The notes below the pieces were generated by a model. That model did no database searches. It saw only the letters and a list, made by a program, of their open reading frames with translations, and was not told the origin of the DNA. From the NCBI GenBank assembly GCA_026004215.1, contig BPIR01000001.1, forward strand, positions 62,001-126,000: 64,000 bases of DNA, read 5' to 3'. Numbering within the stretch: the stretch's first letter is position 1; the number at the start of each line of letters is the position of its first letter. This document shows, piece after piece, positions 37,398 to 46,197 of the stretch. The translations under genes and the position numbers were made by a program. The stretch is from Candidatus Binatia bacterium (lineage in GTDB: Bacteria; Desulfobacterota; Binatia; HRBIN30).

Positions 37398-38471
37398 ATG
37401 GAGAAATTGCTGGCGGACCACCGGCGTCAACTGGGTGAGTTCGAGATCGTCGAATTTGTGGACGAGCAAGAAATCGCGAACCTGCGGCAAAAGCTCGATG
37501 TGCCGGTACCCCTCGAACTGCATTGGAGTTGGGAGTACGGCTCGGAGATCGAGGAGCTCCGCGCGCTGTACGAGCGGGGCAAGCGGGGTCAGTGGAACGC
37601 AGAGACGGATATTGACTGGAGCATCCCTTTCCCGCGCGATCAGTGGTTCGTGCCTCGAGAAAATGCTTTGTTGCTGCCCACGTTGCTGACGATGATGGGT
37701 GCCGATGAAGAGACGTGTCGCGAGGCTGCGTTTGAAGAGTTTGCACACTTGATCTCGCAGTTGCTCCACGGAGAACAGGCTGCACTGCAGTTGTGCGGCC
37801 AATTGACGAACGCCTGCCCGACAATCGATCAAAAGTTTTATGCCGCCTCCCAAGTGGCCGACGAAGCACGGCACGTTGAAGTGTTAGCGAAGTTCATCGA
37901 GCGAAAGCTCGGAATGATTTACCCCATCGATCCGACCCTAAAAGTTCTACTGGATCGATTGCTGGAAGCTCCGACATGGAAAATGAAGACCCTGGGGATG
38001 CAGACCCTGTTCGAGGGGATGGCGGTGGCGATTTTCGACCAAATTGTCCGCGCGGCGACCAACCCTCTGATCAAGGATATTTTGCGTCGAGTGCAGATTG
38101 ACGAAGCGCGCCACGCTGCCTTTGGTGTGCTGACGATGCGTCGGGTGGTACAAGAGGCCACGGAAGAAGAGATGGCGGAGATGGAGGACTTCGCCTTTGC
38201 CATACTGGAAACGCTGAACGCCAACCAGCAGTTGGATTTCCTCCGCCAAGCCGCCCCGAAGTATGGTCTGGACCCGGAGGCGGTCGTGCAGTCGCTTCAC
38301 GCGATGCCTCAGTGGGCCCAGCTAAATAGCGAAGTATACATGCACACTGTGATTCCCAACCTCTGGCGCTTGGGCTTGATCACGGAACGTACCGAGGAAA
38401 AGTACCGCCGGGCCGGCATCCTCTGGGGGGATCGATTGGAAAGCCGGCATGAGCTGCCGCTGGCGAGCTGA
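37398..38471 (+). CDS. Ferritin-like diiron protein (putative oxygenase)
   Basis: 357 residues. The four-helix diiron ligand set is complete by eye: E126 (LLHGEQAAL), E156 and H159 (ADEARHVEV), E206 (LFEGMAVAI), E236 and H239 (IDEARHAAFG). The pattern matches ribonucleotide reductase R2/AurF-type carboxylate diiron enzymes that oxidise or N-oxygenate substrates with O2. No membrane helix or signal peptide is present. A GGGAGG site precedes ATG 37398. The partner FAD monooxygenase follows after 57 bp. Substrate unknown; a fatty-acyl or aromatic substrate is a guess. Confidence 0.8.
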   Translation: MEKLLADHRRQLGEFEIVEFVDEQEIANLRQKLDVPVPLELHWSWEYGSEIEELRALYERGKRGQWNAETDIDWSIPFPRDQWFVPRENALLLPTLLTMMGADEETCREAAFEEFAHLISQLLHGEQAALQLCGQLTNACPTIDQKFYAASQVADEARHVEVLAKFIERKLGMIYPIDPTLKVLLDRLLEAPTWKMKTLGMQTLFEGMAVAIFDQIVRAATNPLIKDILRRVQIDEARHAAFGVLTMRRVVQEATEEEMAEMEDFAFAILETLNANQQLDFLRQAAPKYGLDPEAVVQSLHAMPQWAQLNSEVYMHTVIPNLWRLGLITERTEEKYRRAGILWGDRLESRHELPLAS

Positions 38472-38528
38472 TATGCTGTTGCCTTTGCGGTCGGGGGTGG
38501 CGGCGCCGTTCTGCACTGCCACCCCACC

Positions 38529-40082
38529 ATGACGGTGCGGACAACCGAGGTGGAAGGTCTCACCTCGCCGGCGCGTGCCTCGATGTTGCTGAGTGGGTAC
38601 CGAGTCGCGGTCGCGGGCGGTGGTGTGGCTGGACTGGCCGCGGCGTACTTTCTCGCCTGCAGGGGCGCGGAAGTTTTCGTCTTTGAGCGCGACCCGCCTC
38701 CACCTTCGGACGACCCCGAAAAAGCTTTTCTCACCTGGAAGCGCCCGGGCGCGAGTCAACTGCGTCATTCCCACGTGTTTCTCGGGCGGTTGCGAGCCCT
38801 GCTGCGCGACGAGTATCCGGAGATTTTGGAAGCTCTGTTGGCCGCTGGATTCAAGGAGATGCGGCCCTTGGATCATCCTCCGCCCGCCCTGCGGGGACGC
38901 TTGCAACCGGAAGCGGGAGACCAGGATCTGGTCGCTCTGGCTGGGCGCCGCGTGACCTTTGAGTGCGTTTTACGCCGGCTCGTCCTGCAACATCCTAGAA
39001 TCAAATTGTACGATTGCGCTAAAGTCGTGGGCTTGATGGCGTCGCCTACGATGCCGCCCCAGGTGTGTGGGCTCTGGGTAGAAAAAGGGGGTAAGCGAAA
39101 AGAGCTGTTTCGCGTGCACTTTGTCGTCGATGCGAGCGGCCGCAATTCCCAAGTCGTACGTTGGCTTGCCGAGATCGGATGTCGTCCGGTGGATGATCGG
39201 CGGGAGGACTCGGGTATTGCTTACTACACCCGGTTTTACCAGCGTTTAGCCGACGCGGATGAACCCAAGCCTGGTCAAGATCCTTGGGTGGACGACTGGG
39301 ACTGGCTGAAGTTTGCGTTGTTTCTCGCCGAAGATGGCGTGTTTTCCATTACTCTGGCCGTGCCGCTGGTGGAGCCGCGGCTGAAGATTTTGCGGCACCC
39401 GGCTACATTCGATCGCGTGGTTTGCATGATTCCCGGGCTGAGGGATTGGATCGACCCGTGTGTCGCCAAACCTTTCCCCGGGGTGCCTCGCGGGGTGGAA
39501 GCGATGGGCGGTTTGGTCAACCGCCGGCGCCGTTTTGTCGATGCGGCGGGACCAATCGTTCTTCGGTATTTTGCTGTCGGCGACTCAGCGTACTGCACCA
39601 ACCCGTTGTACGGACGGGGATGCGCGCAGGCCCTGTTGCATGGTCACTTTCTCGTTCAAGCACTGGTGCAATCCAGAGGCGATTTTTGGCAGGCGGCGCT
39701 GATCCTCGACCAACTCGCGCGCGAGCAAATCGAGCCTTTTTACCGGGCTTCCGTCATTGCGGATCGCGATGCCACGCGGAGAGCCTTAGGGCAACCTCCG
39801 CCTCGACTCGCAGCGCGACTGCAGGAAAAGTTTTTTCGAGATGGCATCGCCGTAGCCATGCGCACGGATCCCGTGGTTTATCGTGCTTTCCTGCGCATGA
39901 TCAACATGTTCGAAACGCCCGAGCAGGCGTTCCTCCGGCCCGATGTCGTCGCGCGGACTTTGTGGCTCATGAGCCGGGGAGATGAGTTGCGGCGGCAACG
40001 CGCGCAGCGAGTTGTCGCACTCGAAGAGTGCCTGGCGCGGCTGGAAACAATCTCGGGTGCTCGTACCGCTTCGGTACAGTGA
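38529..40082 (+). CDS. FAD-dependent monooxygenase / halogenase-like oxidoreductase
   Basis: 517 residues. FAD Rossmann motif GGGVAGLAAAYFLACRG (residues 30-46), then an Arg-containing FAD region, VDASGRNSQVVRW, and the second FAD motif GDSAYCTNPLYGRGCAQALL. It resembles the tryptophan-halogenase/monooxygenase-like NAD(P)/FAD oxidoreductases. No Lys of halogenases could be confirmed by eye. ATG 38529 lacks a good ribosome site; an ATG at 38583 is an alternative. Forms a probable operon with the TetR regulator and diiron protein. Confidence 0.8.
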   Translation: MTVRTTEVEGLTSPARASMLLSGYRVAVAGGGVAGLAAAYFLACRGAEVFVFERDPPPPSDDPEKAFLTWKRPGASQLRHSHVFLGRLRALLRDEYPEILEALLAAGFKEMRPLDHPPPALRGRLQPEAGDQDLVALAGRRVTFECVLRRLVLQHPRIKLYDCAKVVGLMASPTMPPQVCGLWVEKGGKRKELFRVHFVVDASGRNSQVVRWLAEIGCRPVDDRREDSGIAYYTRFYQRLADADEPKPGQDPWVDDWDWLKFALFLAEDGVFSITLAVPLVEPRLKILRHPATFDRVVCMIPGLRDWIDPCVAKPFPGVPRGVEAMGGLVNRRRRFVDAAGPIVLRYFAVGDSAYCTNPLYGRGCAQALLHGHFLVQALVQSRGDFWQAALILDQLAREQIEPFYRASVIADRDATRRALGQPPPRLAARLQEKFFRDGIAVAMRTDPVVYRAFLRMINMFETPEQAFLRPDVVARTLWLMSRGDELRRQRAQRVVALEECLARLETISGARTASVQ

Positions 40083-40199
40083 CAGGGTTAAGAGCTCTCC
40101 TGCTCGGCGATTATTGCCGTTGCGCGTGGGTCCCATTCACTCCATCGCGGGAGACATGTTAAGATTCGTCCCACGAACGCGACCCAGGGGAGACGGGCG

Positions 40200-40760
40200 A
40201 TGCGACACGTAAAGATTGGTCATGCCACCCTCGAGCTGGTGCAGGGCGACATCACCCAGCAAGACACGGAAGCCATTGTGAACGCTGCCAACCGCTCCCT
40301 GCGGGGTGGTGGTGGCGTGGATGGGGCCATCCACCGGGCCGGTGGACCCGCGATCTTGGAGGAGTGTAAGAAGTTGGGAGGGTGTGAAACTGGCGATGCG
40401 AAAACCACGACTGCGGGCCGGCTCAAAGCGAAGTACGTGATCCATGCTGTCGGTCCGATTTACCGCGACGGGAAACATGGCGAGCCTGAACTTTTGGCTA
40501 GTGCCTATCGGCGCTCGTTGGAAGAAGCGGCTGCTCATCAGGTGCGCTCGATCGCGTTTCCCTCGATTAGCACCGGTGCCTATGGCTATCCCGTACAACA
40601 AGCCGCCCGCATTGCCTTGCGCACAGTGATGGAGCATCTGCCCCGCTTTCCAGGGATCGAGCTCGTTCGATTCGTGCTGTTTACGGCCAGCGACCTCAAA
40701 GTGTACGAGACCGCCTTGCAGGAAATTCTCGCCGAGCAGAGAACCGGAAGTGCCGGTTAG
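40200..40760 (+). CDS. Macrodomain protein (O-acetyl-ADP-ribose deacetylase type)
   Basis: 186 residues. Macrodomain signature: GDITQQDTEAIVNAANRSL, GGGGVDGAIHRAGGP, TAGRLKAKYVIHAVGPIY, SIAFPSISTGAYGYP. It hydrolyses or binds ADP-ribose adducts. A purine-rich GGGGAGACGGGCG precedes the ATG by a few bases. About 117 bp after the FAD gene, so the link to that operon is uncertain. Confidence 0.92.
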   Translation: MRHVKIGHATLELVQGDITQQDTEAIVNAANRSLRGGGGVDGAIHRAGGPAILEECKKLGGCETGDAKTTTAGRLKAKYVIHAVGPIYRDGKHGEPELLASAYRRSLEEAAAHQVRSIAFPSISTGAYGYPVQQAARIALRTVMEHLPRFPGIELVRFVLFTASDLKVYETALQEILAEQRTGSAG

Positions 40761-41076
40761 GCTGCTGAACCGCAGGGACCTGGTAGCGGACCCAGCCGTC
40801 GCGTTTTCCCGTCATTCCCTCGTTATTCCCGGCTGCGCACAAATGACTCGGAAGTATCCTGCCCGTACCGAGCGTTTACGAAACGCTTAGGGCGTTCTCC
40901 ATGATGCTGCTGCATGCCATGTTGCTTAGGACGAACCCGGCGAGTCTTGTGTGTCTCTCGGATGAGCCACCTGCAACATCCCATGCACGCCGCAGCGCTG
41001 GTGTCTCTAGGGTTGCAGCAGGGCCATAGAGTTGGTCTGCAGATTGCGTGCTCATACCTTCCAGGAGGTACAGAGC
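40761..41076. other. Intergenic region with one short palindrome
   Basis: 316 bp. A perfect inverted repeat AGCGTTT-acg-AAACGCT lies at 40871-40887 and may be an operator or weak terminator for the macrodomain gene. No convincing ORF. Confidence 0.35.
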
Positions 41077-41265
41077 ATGATGCCGATTGATCTGACGGCA
41101 CAACTAGTGCCGATCTTCTGGGGGGCCGTGTTGTTGTTGGCGGTGTCCGCCATGGGAATCGGGCTTTCGGGCGCCCGCGGTCGCAGGGCGATCGGGCTCA
41201 GTCGCGGCATGTTCGAGATGCGCATTCTCGCTGCGGATGGGCACCATCTGTACATCCGCCTGTGA
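41077..41265 (+). CDS. Small single-pass membrane protein
   Basis: 62 residues. AGGAGG lies 8 bp upstream of ATG 41077, a textbook site. One hydrophobic helix (LVPIFWGAVLLLAVSAMGIG) then a short Arg-rich segment and a polar end. No family recognised. Orphan between the macrodomain gene and the decayed region. Confidence 0.55.
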   Translation: MMPIDLTAQLVPIFWGAVLLLAVSAMGIGLSGARGRRAIGLSRGMFEMRILAADGHHLYIRL

Positions 41266-43210
41266 GACATAACTGCTCGCAAGGAGGCGGAAGAATGCGG
41301 ATTTCCAGTGGGTGGCTATCGGGGGTGGCCGAAAAGGGCAACGTCGTGTGGCGCAGTCGGAGATGGCCCCGGAGACGGAACAGTTCACGCTAGGCGAACA
41401 TGGAGGAGCCATTCCCTCCGGCAAATGGCCTGAAGCGCGAAAGGGAACGCGGTGGACGGCGCGGATTCCCTAGCCCCTTCTGTACTGCGCGCCAGCACGC
41501 CTGCTGGCGCGAGGCCGTGGAAACGGGCGATGTCTTCCTTGTGCACTCCGAGAAGCTGCAAGCGTCCTTCGCCCGCATCGCGCCGGAAGACGGCCAAGAC
41601 ACTCCCAGGGTCGCGGGCAACATGGACGGGTGCTCCGTCGGGGCTCACTGCCACTCAGACGCGGCCGCAGAACCTGCCCACAACATGCATTTGCTTCTCG
41701 ACGAAACTCAAGAGGCTCATCGGCGGGGACGCCACAGTGACGCTTGCAGTGGGCGCGGCGCGCACGGTTCGTGTGGCGTTCGAAGCGGGAGTGAGGCTTG
41801 TGGTGGCCGAAGGCTCCGTGGCGGTCGCAGAACCCATCATCCCCGGGGTTGCCCGGCGGCGGTGGTGCCGCGCCGTCCCCGCGGCCGGGAGGGTTGGGAA
41901 CAAGAAGGGCAACGAGCGCAAAGCAAGGCCATCCCATTCGGGTTCCTCGCGAGAGTCGGTGGCGACTGCCGAACCATTTGACACAAGGCCTTAAGGCTCT
42001 CCTTCCCACTCCCCGTGACGCCTCCTCTGGCAGTCCTCGTTGGTCGAGCATGTCATTGGTTCGTTGGAAAAGGTCCTGCAAAGGCCGCCCGAACGCACAA
42101 TTCACGTGGCTCTCCGCACATTGGCTGTGCGCCGTGCACGGACCGCTGCTGATCGTGTACGATCCGTTCAGGCACAGATTACGGGGGTCGAAGAACTCGG
42201 CGTCGACATTAGCCACCACGATGTCTCAGTCGCCGTCGCGATTTGCATCGCTCGGCTTGACGGAACCGCCCACGCTTGCCGATGGGCTCTTGAGCCGTGT
42301 CCCCGTCTCTTCGCGGAAGGTCACCCACACGGGGGGCGGCCTCGGCGTCGGCGCGGTTGCCGCCCAGCCGACGCTCCGCACTGGGCGGGTAGCCGGTGTG
42401 CTGTCATTGTCCGTGCAGAGGTGGATGAGGCCCTCGGTGGCCTCCTCGCTCGCCTTGAATAGCAAATGCAGTCGGCTGCCCGAGTCCGTGGTGGCTTTCT
42501 CCACCAGCGATCGCGACACCGCTGTGTGCAGGATGTTGTGACCGACCCCGCTTGTCATCCCCGGCGCGTTCCGTGCGGCGTCGGTGGCGCGGATGTGGTG
42601 GATGCCTCACTGGTACTAGTGCTGCGCCCGCAGGCGCGTGGACTCAGAACTTCTCCGAGTACCGCGGCAAGCCGTGTTAGACGGCAGAGAGAAAAAGCGC
42701 GGCGCGTGGTCAGCGCAGATTCCCTCGCGCCCTTAGCTAGAGGTCGCAACAGCCGAAATTGCGGGGCCTGCCATCAAAGGTGTTTGACCGACTGCGAAGG
42801 TTTGCACGGAGAGCACGAGCCCAATCCAAAACATCGCATAGATTCGATCGCGGGTAGGAGCTATCGAAAATAATGGAAGGTGAGGGCACCTGCACACCGG
42901 GCGGCCGTGGTTGCAGTATGGGGCCCGTACCGCAGGCCGGCTCGGTTCCGACCACACTCCTTGGGCCGAGTGATACCTGGAGGCGTCGCAATACGAGGGG
43001 CTGATCGAGGACAACGTGTCAACTGTAACAATGAACCAGCACGTTGCGTGGCGGTGAGCCCTCCCGTACGGGCCCACCAGGTCGGGCCTCTGAGAGGGGG
43101 CGGCAACGAAGCGGCAAGCGCTGCAACGGGGGCGAGCAAGTCGCTGCCTGGCCTCGTTTTCGCGAAGCAATTGGCTTGACGTTGGAGGTCCAAGGTGGGA
43201 GCATTCCCCT
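41266..43210. other. Gene-poor region of decayed coding DNA
   Basis: 1,945 bp with no intact gene on either strand. The remnants I can place are all minus strand (see the pseudogene entry). The base composition resembles neighbouring coding DNA, and short open stretches in several frames carry secreted-protein motifs. Confidence 0.6.
41385..42838 (-). pseudogene. Remnants of secreted FG-GAP-like / beta-propeller protein(s)
   Basis: Three minus-strand fragments lie in order. (1) 42838-42734: signal-peptide-like MFWIGLVLSVQTFAVGQTP, ending at a stop. (2) 42558-41470, one frame interrupted by a TGA at 42228-42226; around it reads SDANRDGD-stop-DIVVANVDAEFFD, a classical FG-GAP/VCBS calcium repeat with a nonsense change (TGA may replace TGC). 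(3) 41654-41385: AVSPDGAPVHVARDPGSVLA and FRRDAGEGRLQLLGVHKED, matching SPDG-type lactonase-like beta-propeller blades. Frames differ between fragments, so one or two genes have decayed by stop codons and frameshifts. Confidence 0.5.
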
Positions 43211-44611
43211 ATGACTGCGCAAAATTCTTCAGGTGGAAGCCCATTTCTGGCGGGAAACTTCGCCCCGTGGCGTCGTGAAGAGGACTGGGGTGATCTGATT
43301 GTCCGAGGCGAGTTGCCGCGGGAGCTGGAAGGAACGTATTACCGCAACGGGCCGAATCCTGCGTTCGATCCTCTGGGTCGTTACCACTGGTTCGATGGCG
43401 ACGGGATGATTCACGCCATTCATCTGTCGCAGGGTAGGGCGACATACCGCAACCGATGGGTTCGCAGCCAAGGGCTCGAAGAAGAGTTTCGGGCAGGACG
43501 CGCACTGTATTATGGTCTGCTCGACTTCGGGAAAGGGGATGGCCGCTTCAAGAACACCGCGAACACGAACGTTGTGTTTCATGCGGGCCGGTTGTTGGCG
43601 CTCATGGAAGGGGCGTTGCCGACGGAGGTTGATGCAGCCGGTTTGGAGACGTTAGGCGAGTTCGACTTTGCTGGCCGATTGCAAGGCCCGATGACGGCCC
43701 ATCCCAAAGTCGATCCTGACACGGGCGAACTGTTCTTTTTCGGATACTCGCCGGTAGCGCCCTTTCTGACATTTTACCGAGCCGACCGTAACGGCGAGTT
43801 GGTGGCTGCCGAGCCCCTACCTGGCGGGTTGCCGGCGATGGTCCATGACTTTGCCATCACGGAGCATTATGCGGTGTTCTTTGTTTGCCCGCTGCTGTTT
43901 CGACTCGAAAACGTTGGAACGGAGAGGCCGGTGTTCTCGTGGGAGCCCGAGTGTGGAACGCTCTGGGGTGTTGTCCCCCGGTACGGGTCAGGGCAGGAGG
44001 TACGCTGGTTCGAAGGTGAGGCGTGCTTCATTTTTCACTGTATGAACGCGTTCGAGGATGGGGGTGCCGTGATCGTGGATGTTGCCCGGTATCCGGAAAT
44101 GAAGTTTTTGGAACCGGCACAACCAGGAGGAACAGCACACGATTTTTCACAGCAACCGGCCACGTTATGGCGGTACCGTGTGGATCCGGCGGGCGGCAGA
44201 GTTCACGGCGAGGAACGGTTCGACGCAATATGCGAGTTTCCCCGCATTGACGAGCGGCGGACTGGCCGCCCGTATCGCTATGGGTTCGCCGTGGCCAGGA
44301 ACTCGAGCGCTTCGGCGCCTTCGGGAATGCCCAAGTTCAACGGACTTGCGAAGTTCGACTGGTACAGGGGTACCATGCAGGTTCGCGACTTCGGCAGTCA
44401 CGCAGGTCTCGGTGAGGCGGTGTTCGTTCCATCGGAGAATGCCGAGGAGGGGCAAGGATACTTGATGGCGTTGGTGTATGACGAGACACGTGACCGCAGC
44501 GAATTTCACATTGTGTCCGCCGAGGATTTCTTGGGCGACCCTGTTGCGGTGGTGGAATTGCCTCACCGGATACCGTACGGGTTTCACGGAACTTGGGTGG
44601 CTAGGAGTTAG
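43211..44611 (+). CDS. Carotenoid cleavage oxygenase family protein
   Basis: 466 residues of the seven-bladed propeller, Fe(II)-dependent family that cleaves carotenoids, apocarotenoids or lignostilbenes. The four iron histidines are H164 (MTAHPKVD), H212 (VHDFAIT), H276 (FIFHCMNAFED) and H459 (GFHGTW). GTYYRNGPNP and FDGDGMIHAI near the start are typical. AAGGTGGGAG precedes the ATG. Opposite the DUF1329 gene, 90 bp apart. Which polyene or stilbene is cut cannot be inferred. Confidence 0.95.
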   Translation: MTAQNSSGGSPFLAGNFAPWRREEDWGDLIVRGELPRELEGTYYRNGPNPAFDPLGRYHWFDGDGMIHAIHLSQGRATYRNRWVRSQGLEEEFRAGRALYYGLLDFGKGDGRFKNTANTNVVFHAGRLLALMEGALPTEVDAAGLETLGEFDFAGRLQGPMTAHPKVDPDTGELFFFGYSPVAPFLTFYRADRNGELVAAEPLPGGLPAMVHDFAITEHYAVFFVCPLLFRLENVGTERPVFSWEPECGTLWGVVPRYGSGQEVRWFEGEACFIFHCMNAFEDGGAVIVDVARYPEMKFLEPAQPGGTAHDFSQQPATLWRYRVDPAGGRVHGEERFDAICEFPRIDERRTGRPYRYGFAVARNSSASAPSGMPKFNGLAKFDWYRGTMQVRDFGSHAGLGEAVFVPSENAEEGQGYLMALVYDETRDRSEFHIVSAEDFLGDPVAVVELPHRIPYGFHGTWVARS

Positions 44612-44700
44612 GGTCTCTCGGCGGTTTCGAGCGGCCGCCACCTGTCTAGAAGGGACGCCCCCGGCCTGGGTGGCGCAACCGTGATCGTGGGGGCCGATTG

Positions 44701-45963
44701 TCAGTGGGCTGACTCGATCAGGTGTGCGATCGTAAAAAACTCCTCGGTGAGCCCAGTTTTCTCGCCCTGGTTAAAGTACCAGCCTTGCTCACCAGGATAT
44801 TTGGGGCTGGGCAGTGCAGCGCGGGTGGCATGGTTCAGTTGAAGATCCACCATGGTGATACTCGGTCCGAAGGGCATCTCGGACCCGTATTCGATTCCGT
44901 TGGGAAGGATCTGTCGCCGGAAAGAGAACTGGTTGATCCAGACTTTCCAAAGTTGGCCGGCCCGATCAAAAATGTCGGTGTAGGCGATGAGGAACGTTTC
45001 CTTGTCGATAAACAACAGCCGCTTTCCGTAAGCGTACTGGGGCAACTTGGGTGTACCTTCTACGACCCATACGGGCCGTTTTTCCCACCCGTCACAAAAC
45101 ACGAAGTCCCCTGGTCCATCGCACCAACGCACCGGAAAATGTTCCGAGTGGAAAGAAGCCAGGATTTCTCGTTCGCCGAGGAATTTCCACTCAAACCAAG
45201 GGATTTGCCCGGCATATCCGCCGTAACTGTCAACGTCCGTGTCTTGCCCGAAGAGGGCGTCGGAACGCTGCGCACTGGAAAGGCGCCGCACGCGGCGTAG
45301 CGACGGCATGTAAAGCCAGGTGTCGTCCTGGCGATCCGGGTCCAGGTAGCGAACGGTTGTCAACCCCACGCCTTTCAGGTCGAACGGTTCGAGAATGGGG
45401 TGCATGGAGGCTTTGTACCGCACACCGTCTGGATTCGGGAGCTCGGGCTTTGGATCTACGATTAAGCGGCCATTGTAAAAGAGGGTGCGAAAATGGTCCA
45501 AAAGGTAGTGTCGCTCCACACTCATGCCCGTTTCCTTGTTCAAGGGGCCGGTGTCGGCGTCGAAGTTGCGCAAATCGCTGTCATCGGTCACATACGGCTT
45601 GTAATCGTAGTTCCACATGATTTTCAGCGCGATCTGCGGATCGTTCGGATCCAGGTTGGGAAAGGGAAGCCCTGCCACGTAGTTTTCGAGTCGTCGGCCA
45701 TCGGGGGAGAGGCGGACTCGAGGCGCATACTTTTCCGTTGCTTCTCGGTATTCTTGGTTCCACTCGATTTTGCGGTAGGGAAGGATTTTCATCCTTAGGC
45801 CGTGTTCCACACACCAGCGGATACCAGGCGATACCAGTGGCGCGATTTTCTCGATGGTCTCCCTCGTGATGATCTCGCCCGGATCGACCTGTGCTGGTAC
45901 CGTTGCGGCACCGAGGACTGATATCGCAACGATCATGACTCCGGTAAGGCATTTGTGGGGCAT
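44701..45963 (-). CDS. DUF1329 domain protein, outer-membrane lipid-sorting type
   Basis: 420 residues. Signal peptide (VMIVAISVLGAATVPAQVD). The body carries DUF1329 features: PFDLKGVGLTTVRYLDPDRQDDTW and YMPSLRRVRRLSSAQRSDALFGQD, FEWKFLGERE. DUF1329 genes elsewhere neighbour terpene, sterol or lipid degradation genes. ATG 45963 has GGAGG near upstream. A lipid/terpenoid transport or surface role is likely. Confidence 0.85.
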   Translation of the reverse strand: MPHKCLTGVMIVAISVLGAATVPAQVDPGEIITRETIEKIAPLVSPGIRWCVEHGLRMKILPYRKIEWNQEYREATEKYAPRVRLSPDGRRLENYVAGLPFPNLDPNDPQIALKIMWNYDYKPYVTDDSDLRNFDADTGPLNKETGMSVERHYLLDHFRTLFYNGRLIVDPKPELPNPDGVRYKASMHPILEPFDLKGVGLTTVRYLDPDRQDDTWLYMPSLRRVRRLSSAQRSDALFGQDTDVDSYGGYAGQIPWFEWKFLGEREILASFHSEHFPVRWCDGPGDFVFCDGWEKRPVWVVEGTPKLPQYAYGKRLLFIDKETFLIAYTDIFDRAGQLWKVWINQFSFRRQILPNGIEYGSEMPFGPSITMVDLQLNHATRAALPSPKYPGEQGWYFNQGEKTGLTEEFFTIAHLIESAH

Positions 45964-46197
45964 GGGCCTCCAGCCTCCATACTGCTTCGAGTACGCTGCT
46001 GATTTCGTGCGCGGATGACGCGGCGAAAACCGTGCCGACCGTGAGACGATCGTGCCCGGCACACATTCGACCCCGCTCTTCGCACTCGGTTGGGTGACGA
46101 GGGGCATGGCGTTCCAGAGCGTGCGAAACCTCGAGATCCCCGGCGCCGGGGCTGCGGGTTGTCCGTGTGTTTTGAGCCGGCTAGATGCCGCCCAATT

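Noticed and set aside
42040-42462. Plus-strand 140-codon frame in the decayed region
   Set aside because: Opposite the FG-GAP remnant; Arg/Pro-rich with no family features.
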